22,449 nt of DNA from NCBI GenBank assembly GCA_900765095.1, contig CAAFRB010000015.1, forward strand, positions 1 to 22,449, in the 5' to 3' direction. This DNA is from Clostridia bacterium. GTDB lineage: Bacteria; Bacillota; Clostridia; TANB77; UBA1234. How positions within the stretch are numbered: the first letter of the stretch is position 1; each line of letters begins with the position of its first letter. Positions 1-6,666 of the stretch are shown here, piece after piece. The position numbers and the translations under genes are program-made. The notes beneath the pieces are model-generated. The model was not told the DNA's origin. It made no database searches and was given only the letters and a program-made list of their open reading frames with translations.

Positions 1-81
1 TAATTTATATTCTTCCAATATAGCCACCTTAATATTTGCACTATTGCCATAATTTTTAAATTTTTGTCCTTTTGAAGCCAT
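1..81 (-). CDS. Transposase OrfA N-terminus, IS3/IS150 type (partial)
   Basis: Only the first 27 codons are inside the window. They encode a protein beginning MASKGQKFKNYGN and continuing NIKVAILEEYKL. The lysine-rich KGQKF-x-x-Y start followed by an amphipathic helix is typical of the helix-turn-helix protein OrfA of IS3-family elements, which binds the IS ends and is extended by frameshifting to the full transposase. The start is supported by a strong AAAGGAGGTG ribosome-binding site at 91-100 on the minus strand, nine bases upstream. The rest of the gene, including the catalytic DDE part, lies outside. The assignment rests on a short segment and on the IS-like terminus just upstream. Confidence 0.55.
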   Translation of the reverse strand, partial: MASKGQKFKNYGNSANIKVAILEEYKL

Positions 82-163
82 AAGAAAAAGCACCTCCTTT
101 CGGAAGTGTATTCTATCATACTTAAGTTTTTTTATAAATGTCTCCCTTAAAGGGGGCACTTCA
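1..163 (-). mobile_element. Left end of an IS3-family-like insertion sequence (partial, runs off the window)
   Basis: Read on the minus strand, the element appears to begin near 163 with TGAAGTGCCCCC, continues with a GGAGACAT block, and leads into a transposase start at 81. TG-initiated termini containing a run of C are common in the IS150 group of IS3. The same pattern recurs in the opposite orientation at 22402-22449, including the subterminal A-rich stretch. The exact terminus and any target duplication cannot be fixed from the window. Confidence 0.5.
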
Positions 164-187
164 TTTTATTCTTGCGAGTTTTTTTGC

Positions 188-207
188 GTGTAAAAATATT
201 TTCACAC
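188..207. repeat. Near-perfect 20-bp palindrome
   Basis: GTGTAAAAAT followed by ATTTTCACAC is a 10+10 palindrome with a single mismatched pair and no loop. This form is more like a dimeric repressor operator than a transcription terminator. It lies about 25 bp outside the IS terminus and about 220 bp upstream of the pilin promoter. No regulator is encoded in the window to pair with it. Confidence 0.4.
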
Positions 208-430
208 TCATTAATTATATTATTAGTATTTGCTCAACGTAGTGAGATTGGGGTGTAAAAAATTTACTTTAATGAATTGACGATTATCGGCTGAATGTTG
301 ATATTCCTGATTATGTGGCAAAACCTAAATGGTAACCCAAAATACAATTGATGGGCATGCGATAAACGGCTCGTTAAATAAAATTAAAAATGCAACGACA
401 AACGGCTGGCAAGCAGTAGATAAAATACTG

Positions 431-459
431 TTGAAAAAAGGCGGATTTGGTATTATAAT
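431..459 (+). promoter_or_regulatory. SigmaA-type promoter of the pilin genes
   Basis: TTGAAA at 431-436 and a perfect TATAAT at 454-459 are separated by the ideal 17 bp. Transcription would start near 466, about 20 bases before the ribosome-binding site of the first pilin gene. This is the best consensus promoter in the window, which fits strong expression of pilin subunits. Confidence 0.7.
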
Positions 460-486
460 TATATAAAAGGAATGCAATTGGCAAAT

Positions 487-493
487 GGAGGTG
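487..493 (+). promoter_or_regulatory. Ribosome-binding site that fixes the pilin 1 start at 500
   Basis: GGAGGTG sits six bases before the ATG at 500. An in-frame ATG at 485 overlaps this site and has none of its own, so it is not the start. Confidence 0.7.
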
Positions 494-499
494 AAGTGC

Positions 500-838
500 A
501 TGAACAAAAAGAAAATTTTCAGTAATTTTGCGTTTTACACATGGTTTTTCCTAAATTTTGGGACTAGTGTTTTAGCTTCTAGTGCTGACGTTAACCAAAC
601 TTTAACTAGGATTACAAATATCATATTGATTATCGGTGCGGGTGTTTGTATAGGTAAATGTATACAGATTGGTATTATGTATGTTATGTCTAGTGCAAAT
701 GAAAAGAGTAATGCTAAGATGGCCTTGATTCCATGGCTGATTGGTACAATCGTTTGCTTTGGAGCTGCTACTATAGGAAAATTTGTTATTAACCTAATAA
801 GTGGCGGTAATATTAATAAGGATGTTTTAGAATATTAA
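500..838 (+). CDS. VirB2/TrbC-like pilin subunit 1
   Basis: The 112-aa protein has the layout of a T4SS pilin (VirB2/TrbC). A Sec signal peptide ends near residue 26 (SVLA then SSAD). Two hydrophobic helices follow, at about 41-62 and 75-97, joined by a short charged cytoplasmic loop, SSANEKSNAK, at 64-73. Such proteins are stored in the membrane and polymerise into the conjugative pilus or the secretion channel. The neighbouring gene, 22 bp downstream, encodes a second protein of the same plan with the same loop, so the two may be alternative or co-assembling subunits. Two cysteines (50 and 54) lie in the first mature helix. The family call comes from topology, size, loop motif and operon position. 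Overall identity to known pilins was not testable. Confidence 0.7.
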   Translation: MNKKKIFSNFAFYTWFFLNFGTSVLASSADVNQTLTRITNIILIIGAGVCIGKCIQIGIMYVMSSANEKSNAKMALIPWLIGTIVCFGAATIGKFVINLISGGNINKDVLEY

Positions 839-860
839 ATATAGAAATGAGGATGGGCGT

Positions 861-1208
861 ATGAAGAAGTTTATGAGAGGCTTTATGACTTTTTTGTGTA
901 TGATTCCAATAATTCAAAGCGTAGTTTTTGCTACTGATGATGGGGCTGCTGGTGAGATAACGGCTATTGTAAAAGGAATTGTGAATTTTATAGCTTATTG
1001 TGGTTATGCTATTGCAATGGGAATGTTAGCGTATATTGGAATAAAGTACATGCTTTCTTCTGCTAATGACAAAGCAAACATGAAGCAAGGAGTTATAAAC
1101 TATTTAATAGGAGCGTTTTTGATTGGAGGAGCTTCACTTGTTGTTACTACAATAGTTGGCTTGGCTGGTGGCAATACTGCTGACGAAATTGTAGGTACGT
1201 TTAACTAA
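861..1208 (+). CDS. VirB2/TrbC-like pilin subunit 2
   Basis: The 115-aa product has a signal peptide ending near residue 24 (VVFA then TDDG) and two transmembrane helices at about 44-64 and 78-99. The loop between them starts SSANDKANMK, nearly the same as in pilin 1. The mature protein of about 90 residues is typical for the VirB2/TrbC family. A GAGGATG-like ribosome-binding site precedes the ATG. It is transcribed with pilin 1 and followed by a terminator, so the two pilins form their own transcription unit. The segment YIGIKYMLSS resembles YMGVKILLSS in the VirB6-like proteins encoded downstream, as described under findings. Confidence 0.72.
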   Translation: MKKFMRGFMTFLCMIPIIQSVVFATDDGAAGEITAIVKGIVNFIAYCGYAIAMGMLAYIGIKYMLSSANDKANMKQGVINYLIGAFLIGGASLVVTTIVGLAGGNTADEIVGTFN

Positions 1209-1267
1209 TTAACTCCAAAACGTTATATGGTAAAATGTTATATTTATATACTTAAGATAAAGTAATT

Positions 1268-1296
1268 AATACACTAGTTTTTACAGCTGGTGTATT
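1268..1296 (+). terminator. Probable terminator after the pilin genes
   Basis: AATACACTAG (1268-1277) pairs with CTGGTGTATT (1287-1296), giving a 10-bp stem with one G-U pair and a 9-base loop. A moderately T-rich stretch (TTGCTGTTT) follows. The weak tract suggests partial termination, which would lower expression of the downstream machinery relative to the pilins. The rest of the 255-bp gap is AT-rich and carries the next promoter. Confidence 0.55.
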
Positions 1297-1390
1297 TTGC
1301 TGTTTAATAGGAATGACTGCACTAAAAAATTACGACAATATTACAAGAATATTAAATTTTAATAAAAAAATAAAAAATATTATATTTTTC

Positions 1391-1419
1391 TATTTTTATG
1401 TCGTTTCCTATGCTATAAT
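1391..1419 (+). promoter_or_regulatory. Extended -10 promoter before the PrgI-like gene
   Basis: TGCTATAAT at 1411-1419 is a perfect extended -10 element (TGn plus TATAAT). The -35 position 17 bp upstream (TATTTT) is poor, as is usual for extended -10 promoters. The predicted start near 1426 leaves a leader of about 38 bases before the ATG at 1464. It would drive the main secretion operon independently of the pilins. Confidence 0.6.
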
Positions 1420-1463
1420 TGTAAACAGGAGTATTTTAATTTAGTTAGAGTGGAGGTGCGGTA

Positions 1464-1868
1464 ATGGGAACACATTTAATACCTAGAGCGATTGATGGTG
1501 ATGCCCGTATTTTGCTAATTTTTACGCCTCAAGGTTTCATTGGAACTTTGATAGGATTGGGTGCTGGAGCGTTTTTTTATTCTATTTCAAAATTTTTTGG
1601 TGCTACACTTGTTGGATGGGTGGTACTTGCTATATGTACATTAATAGGCTTTGCCGTAGGACAGGCTAAAGTGCCAGAATCAAATGCTTTTTCACTATTC
1701 AAGAAGACGGGTGGAGAGTATATAAGGGATGTAATAGTAAAATATCTTGCTTTTAGAAGAAACAAGAAAATTTATATGTATGACGAAACTGATTATAATG
1801 TTAAATCAAACACGGCTGAAGGCAGCAAAGTTGGTTCAATTGAAGAAATGATAAAAAATAAATTTTAG
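1464..1868 (+). CDS. PrgI/VirB3-like inner-membrane protein
   Basis: This 134-aa protein has a short N-terminal strand, two close transmembrane helices (about 24-42 and 46-66) and a basic cytoplasmic C-terminus. PrgI-family proteins of Gram-positive conjugation systems have this build. They correspond to VirB3, which anchors the VirB4 ATPase to the membrane channel. The position just before a TraC-like protein and VirB4 is the canonical order. The phrase ILLIFTPQGF before the first helix resembles the start of this family. A GGAGGTG site lies seven bases before the ATG. The hydrophilic tail of about 50 residues is unremarkable. Confidence 0.72.
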   Translation: MGTHLIPRAIDGDARILLIFTPQGFIGTLIGLGAGAFFYSISKFFGATLVGWVVLAICTLIGFAVGQAKVPESNAFSLFKKTGGEYIRDVIVKYLAFRRNKKIYMYDETDYNVKSNTAEGSKVGSIEEMIKNKF

Positions 1869-1925
1869 TTTTACGTCATAATTCTATTTGTTTTATGAAA
1901 CTAAAGATTAAAGGAGGATGAATGC

Positions 1926-3197
1926 ATGCTAACTAGTGAGATTGATATGCTGATTACAGTGCTCGCAGCTGTTATAGGTATGGCACTGGGTGCGGTAGTA
2001 TTTATGATTGTTCTTATGGGCAAAGGAAATAGCAGCAAGCTAGAAGATAATAGCAAGAAAGAACAAAGCAAGGGACCTGCAAGTGCTAATTTTAATAAGG
2101 CAGATGTACTTAAGTTTATGGAATTTGATAAAATCGAAGATGACATGATTGTTCAAGAAAATGGCAACAAATATGTTATGGTTTTGAAATGTCAAGGCAT
2201 AAATTACGACCTTATGTCAGAAAACGAAATGCTTGCAGTTGAAGAAGGTTTTAGTAATTTCTTAAATACATTAAAATATCCAATTCAATTATATGTTCAA
2301 TCAAGATCATTAAATCTTGAAGAGGGAATCAATATTTATAAGAGAAGACTTGATTCTTTGAAAGACGATTATTCAAAAGCAGAGTTAGAAGCTTATAACT
2401 TGAAAAAGTCGAGTAGATTAACATTGAAAGAGAAAGAAGCAATTGATTTTGAAGTAAGAAAGAAAAGAACTTTGCTTGAATATGGTGCAGATATAGTAAG
2501 TTATGTTGAGAAGATGAGTTTGAACAAGAGTATTCTTCAAAGAAAGTACTATGTAGTAGTTTCTTATTACACATCTGAATTAGGTATGGCAACTAACTTT
2601 ACTAAAGAGGAGGCTCATGATTTAGCGTACTCTGAATTGTATACAAGATGCAGAAGTATAGCTGGTGCTCTTCTACCTTGTGGCGTTGAAAGTAATATTA
2701 TGAAGTCTGATGAATTAGCGGAAATGCTTTACATTGCATATAACAAAGACGATGCGGATGTATATAACATTAAGAAAGCGATAGATAATGGCTTTTATAG
2801 ATTGTATTCAACATCTCAAGATGTTTTGGAGAAAAAGCAAATTGCTCTTGATAATAAGATTAAAGAACAAGCTGTTACTGAAGCTGAAAATGCTTTGAAG
2901 AAGGCTGTTGATAAGCTAAAAGGTGCAAATGATTTAACATTTGAAGAAGAAATGAGTGATAATGCAAAAGCTCAAGCAATGCAGTTGATATTAGATAATA
3001 GTGATCAGTTTGATCCTAGTGTAGTTGACATTGCACTTACAGATTTGAACTCACAGATGAAAGTACCAGTAATTGATCCGGAGGAGGCAGAACAGCTTAT
3101 GAATTCTTCTGATGTTGACCTAAAAGGAGAAGGAGAAAACACAACTCAAAAGTCTAATGAAGACGATAACATTCAAGAAAACAACGACCTTAAGTAA
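1926..3197 (+). CDS. Membrane-anchored TraC-like protein (VirB4 N-domain relative)
   Basis: The 423-aa protein has one N-terminal transmembrane helix (about 8-31), a linker, a globular domain (about 60-290) and an acidic, coiled-coil prone C-terminus. The globular part follows the pattern of the TraC/VirB4 N-terminal domain: a strand-rich start (NKYVMVLKCQGINYDLMSEN), an N-F-L-N-x-L-K-Y-P-I-Q segment with YVQSRSLNLEEG, and a later KYYVVVSY strand. No Walker motifs are present, so it is not an ATPase. Free-standing proteins of this type sit between PrgI and VirB4 in T4SS operons of Firmicutes and candidate-phyla bacteria. They probably help dock VirB4 at the membrane. AAGGAGG at 1911-1917 supports the ATG at 1926 over two earlier ATGs that overlap or crowd the site. 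Confidence 0.65.
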   Translation: MLTSEIDMLITVLAAVIGMALGAVVFMIVLMGKGNSSKLEDNSKKEQSKGPASANFNKADVLKFMEFDKIEDDMIVQENGNKYVMVLKCQGINYDLMSENEMLAVEEGFSNFLNTLKYPIQLYVQSRSLNLEEGINIYKRRLDSLKDDYSKAELEAYNLKKSSRLTLKEKEAIDFEVRKKRTLLEYGADIVSYVEKMSLNKSILQRKYYVVVSYYTSELGMATNFTKEEAHDLAYSELYTRCRSIAGALLPCGVESNIMKSDELAEMLYIAYNKDDADVYNIKKAIDNGFYRLYSTSQDVLEKKQIALDNKIKEQAVTEAENALKKAVDKLKGANDLTFEEEMSDNAKAQAMQLILDNSDQFDPSVVDIALTDLNSQMKVPVIDPEEAEQLMNSSDVDLKGEGENTTQKSNEDDNIQENNDLK

Positions 3198-3249
3198 AAG
3201 AGTATAAGCTATAATTCGAGTTTTAAGTTACGAATGAGGAGGAGATAAA

Positions 3250-5235
3250 ATGTTTGGAAAGAAAAAAGTGAAAGAAACTCCTGAAAATGTGAGTACGGGT
3301 GCAGATCTTATATCTAAACAAGAAGAAGAGCAAGTAAACTTTCTAGTAAAGAATAAGAAAACTGTTAAGGATTTGATTGCACCATCTGGTATAGATGCAT
3401 CTAATTTGAACCACATTGCAATCATGTCTAGTTTGACTAGGTATGCTAGAAGCCACTATGTGTCTGGACTTCCTAGAATGACTACTTTCCCATATTTTTT
3501 AAGGGGTATGTATAATTTTGGAGATATAAACACTTCTGTATTTATATCACCTATAAGTGAGGCAACTTCTCAAAACAGTTTAAACAAGATAATTGTTTCT
3601 CTAGAATCAGAGAGAATAGTTGCACAAAAGCGTGGCGATATAAACAGAGAAAGAATGGTAGAGGACAAACGTATTGAAGCTGAGCGTATAAGAGATGAGA
3701 TTGCTGCAGGATTTAATAAATTATTTGAATCTTCAATAGTTTGTACGATTTTCTCTTATGACTTGGCAGAGTTAGATAAGCTTTCTGAACTTCTTTCGAT
3801 GGAAATGTCGAAGGGACTTGTTAATATAAAGACTGCTTGGGCTGTTCAAGAGGAAGCTTTTAAATCTAACTTACCATTCAACAGAAACTACATAACTAAG
3901 AAACATACTTTTGATAGAAGCTCAATGGGAACAGTATTTCCATTTGTATCATCAGAAATTGGACATCCAACGGGTATACCACTTGGATTTGATAAACAGA
4001 CTGGTTTGCCAATATTGTATGACAATTTCCACCCTTCGCTAACAAACTATAACATGGTTATATTTGGTAAGTCTGGTGCTGGTAAAGGTGTTACGATAAA
4101 AACAATTACATCACGTTCTTCTGTTCTTATGGGAATCGAAAGCTTGGCACTAGACGCCGAGGGCGAGTATGGTGTAGTTGCAGAAAGCTTAGGTGGCATA
4201 AATGTAGTAATAAGCCCAAGTTCACAAACTATTATAAATATATTTGATGTTGAACCAGAAATAGTAAAAGACGAGATAACAGGTAAAGAAAGAACAGTAT
4301 TAAATATTGAAAATAAAGTTGAAGACGTAACTAACGTATTAGTTACTATGGCAAGAGGTAGCACAAGATCTGAAGAAGTAAATGAAATAACGAAACAGAT
4401 TATTGCAGAAACAGTTGGTGAGGAATATCAAGCATTTGGTATTAATAATAATCCTAACAGCTTGTATTCAGACGATTCACTTGAATTAGGTACAAGACTT
4501 ACAAGGAAAAAGAAAGAGTTGCCAACAATAGGAACGTGGTATAAAAGACTTATTAGAAAAGCAGAAGAAAATGATAATATAGACTATCAATTCCATTTTA
4601 GTTATCTAATAAAGGTTATGAGGCAATATGTTCGTGAATACGACGGACAGATGGCATACTTTGATGGTCAATCAACATTTGAACTTTTGGATGGTGCACC
4701 ATTTATTAATCTTGACATTTCACAATTGGAAGAGAGATTTGCAAGACCTCTAGCACAACAGATTTTGCTTTCTTGGATTTGGGAAAAATATGTTAAGAAG
4801 AATAGTGAAGATAAGTCAAAAGCTAAGAAAAAGAGAGTACTTGTCGATGAGGCATGGATGCTTCTTCCATATCCGGAGGCTGTTGACTTCCTTAATACAA
4901 TGGCAAGACGTGCCAGAAAGAGAAATGTATCATTAGCCGTTATTTCACAGAAATTCCAAGATTTCTATGAAAACAAAGAAGCACAAGCGGTTCTTACATC
5001 TTCTGATACAAAGCTATTCTTAGCACAAGATAAATCTGAAATTGACTACATAAAAGAAGTATTCAAATTATCGGAAGGTGAAGCGTCTTATTTGCTTACG
5101 GCTACAAGAGGTGAAGGTTTACTCAAAGTTGGAAATGAAACTGCAATACTTGAAATAAGACCAACACAAAGAGAGTTTGCATTCATTGAAACTAACGTAA
5201 ATAAGATGGCTGCACAACAGGACGATAGAAGATAG
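3250..5235 (+). CDS. virB4: VirB4 family T4SS ATPase
   Basis: This 661-aa cytoplasmic ATPase powers pilus assembly and substrate export. The N-terminal domain covers about 1-250. The RecA-like motor has a P-loop GKSGAGKGVT at 273-282 and a Walker B segment RVLVDEAW at 529-536 with the catalytic acid E534. A following ARRARKRN helix and the AVISQKFQDF segment with its glutamine are also present. These are typical VirB4/TraC/TrbE hallmarks, and the length is normal. The residue after the P-loop lysine is glycine (G280) rather than the usual Ser/Thr. An acidic stretch at about 325-365 separates motor strands. The gene lies 52 bp after the TraC-like gene with a GAGGAGG site and is clearly co-transcribed. 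It is separated from the VirB6 genes by a hairpin. Confidence 0.93.
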   Translation: MFGKKKVKETPENVSTGADLISKQEEEQVNFLVKNKKTVKDLIAPSGIDASNLNHIAIMSSLTRYARSHYVSGLPRMTTFPYFLRGMYNFGDINTSVFISPISEATSQNSLNKIIVSLESERIVAQKRGDINRERMVEDKRIEAERIRDEIAAGFNKLFESSIVCTIFSYDLAELDKLSELLSMEMSKGLVNIKTAWAVQEEAFKSNLPFNRNYITKKHTFDRSSMGTVFPFVSSEIGHPTGIPLGFDKQTGLPILYDNFHPSLTNYNMVIFGKSGAGKGVTIKTITSRSSVLMGIESLALDAEGEYGVVAESLGGINVVISPSSQTIINIFDVEPEIVKDEITGKERTVLNIENKVEDVTNVLVTMARGSTRSEEVNEITKQIIAETVGEEYQAFGINNNPNSLYSDDSLELGTRLTRKKKELPTIGTWYKRLIRKAEENDNIDYQFHFSYLIKVMRQYVREYDGQMAYFDGQSTFELLDGAPFINLDISQLEERFARPLAQQILLSWIWEKYVKKNSEDKSKAKKKRVLVDEAWMLLPYPEAVDFLNTMARRARKRNVSLAVISQKFQDFYENKEAQAVLTSSDTKLFLAQDKSEIDYIKEVFKLSEGEASYLLTATRGEGLLKVGNETAILEIRPTQREFAFIETNVNKMAAQQDDRR

Positions 5236-5256
5236 TTTTAAAAAATAATTATATAG

Positions 5257-5293
5257 CTCTTTGTAGAGTGCTTTAAATGTGCTCTACAAAGAG
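5257..5293 (+). other. Strong intra-operon hairpin between virB4 and the first virB6-like gene
   Basis: CTCTTTGTAGAG (5257-5268) and CTCTACAAAGAG (5282-5293) form a perfect 12-bp stem with a 13-base loop. No T-tract follows on the plus strand, so it is not a standard intrinsic terminator. It lies about 30 bases upstream of the next ATG. Protection of the upstream mRNA, processing or attenuation are possible roles. Confidence 0.6.
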
Positions 5294-5321
5294 AAAGATA
5301 TTGAAAAAGAAAGGAGTGTAA

Positions 5322-6645
5322 ATGATGAAAAGTAATAGAGTTTTTAAGTTTGTAATGTTAATGGTTGTTGTCTTTACACTATTTTCTTTTTCGGTATCTT
5401 ATGCTGAAGAGATAAATGCAAGTAGTGTAAAACGGAACTTCATCTAGCACTACAGGAAGTTCTGGACCTCCTACTGACTATTCAGATGCACAGAAACTTA
5501 AAGAAAAACTTAGGGAATCTCAAACATCTAATCCTTTTGAGATGACACTTACAGAGATATGCTTGGCCGTTGGAGATCACTTTCTTGAGTATTTGAATTT
5601 CTTACTTAAAGAGGAAGTTACTGTTGAGAAAATTATTTATAATAAGGTTGACTTTTTGAACGCAAATTTCTTCGATAAATCAATTAATACTTCTAAAGCA
5701 CCTGCTTCAGAATTTATAAAAGGACTTGTAAATACATGGTATGGATTTCTTAGGAAGATAGTTGTAGTTATATATATGGCGGCTTTGCTTGTTGTAGCAA
5801 TAATGATAATGCTTGGTGGACCGGGAAAACGTGCAGATGCACAGGAACTCTTAGTTAAATGGACAATGGGTGTTGCGATACTTTATTTATTCCCTTATGT
5901 TATGAGATATTCTTTTGATTTAAATGAAACTATTATAAACATGCTTGCTGGTAACAATGATACTAATATTGCAAGCGGAAGTGCTGTTGGAACAGGTTTG
6001 TCAGACTTAACACAAGATGAATTAGAAGAACGTAGTCCAGAATATGTTACAAGTGGTTCGTATATGCTAGCTTTGGGAAGTGAGGAAGCAACAGTTGCAT
6101 ACGTAAATAAGCTAGATACATACACAAGAAAAGCTGATTTGATGAGAATCATGCGTGCAATGGCTGGTGTAACAGCTAGATTCATATATGTATTGTTCTG
6201 GTTTGTTATGATTGGACAGCTACTTATATTCATCTATATATACTACAAGAGATATCTTATGATTGCATTTCTGATTATTATATTTCCGATAACATTAGTT
6301 GAATATATAATTGGAACTGTTACAAGTGGTAAGCAAACGGCGTTATCAGCTTGGTGTAAAGAATTCTTTGTAAACGTATTTTTGCAAAGCATACATGCGA
6401 TTGTGTATGGAATTATTGCAAGTGTTATAATGGATCAGATTAAAGCAACATTAACTGCTGGAAATTTGACAAGAATAAATTGGATTATATTTATAGTAGC
6501 TACAAACTTTGTATTTACTGGTGAAAAATTGATTAGAAGCATAATAAATGCAGCTGGAACAGAAAGCGTTAAATCGGCTGATGAAGTTGCTAAAGGATTT
6601 AAGGGTGGCTTTAAAAAGATTAAGAAAGTAGGAAAAGGTCTATAG
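5322..6645 (+). CDS. VirB6/TrbL-like membrane protein 1, with a one-base frameshift
   Basis: This is the first and shortest of five VirB6-like proteins, polytopic inner-membrane channel parts of T4SS. As read, the gene is broken. An ORF from ATG 5322 (AAGGAG site at 5311-5316) encodes a clear signal peptide ending VSYAEE and stops at 5447. The membrane part is open in another frame from about 5431, with its first ATG only at 5542 and no ribosome-binding site there. Removing one A from the run at 5429-5432 joins them into 440 aa. The corrected protein has a short Ser/Gly/Thr linker, the TVEKIIYN motif, a helix pair ending LYLFPYVMRY, then YYKR-flanked helices, the segment W-C-K-E-F-F-V-N-V-F-L-Q with HAIVYG, and a short lysine-rich end. 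It lacks the large extracellular N-domain of its paralogues. It could be a sequencing error or a real inactivation. Confidence 0.75.
5429..5432 (+). other. Frameshift site in VirB6-like gene 1 (extra A)
   Basis: The frame used by the signal peptide reads AGT AGT GTA AAA CGG and ends at a TAG at 5445. With three As instead of four, it reads GTA AAC GGA ACT and continues without a stop to 6645. The corrected gene length of 1323 bases is exactly divisible by three. The A4 run has no slippery heptamer or downstream stem that would suggest programmed shifting. Confidence 0.75.
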
Positions 6646-6666
6646 GCAAAGAAAGGAGGGAAGCAA

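Larger units (their letters stand above)
164..499. other. Spacer between IS end and pilin operon, with possible gene remnants
   Basis: No full gene is visible here. Two short plus-strand frames stand out. One runs from an in-frame stop to 335 and would end ...NVDIPDYVAKPKW. Its stop overlaps the ATG at 329 of the second frame (ATGGTAA overlap), which gives 45 residues ending at 466 (MVTQNTIDGHAING...GGFGIIII). The stop-start overlap looks like translational coupling in an operon, so these could be remnants of an upstream gene pair cut by the IS. However, there is no ribosome-binding site and the promoter of the pilin genes lies inside the second frame. The functions are unknown. Confidence 0.25.

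Noticed and set aside
5257..5293. Intrinsic terminator ending the operon after virB4
   Set aside because: The stem is strong, but the plus-strand sequence after it is AAAGATATTG with no T-tract, and the VirB6-like genes have no separate promoter that I can see.
5425..5447. Programmed ribosomal frameshift in the first VirB6-like gene
   Set aside because: The A4 run is not a slippery heptamer and no stimulatory stem or internal Shine-Dalgarno sequence follows. A simple one-base insertion explains the data better.
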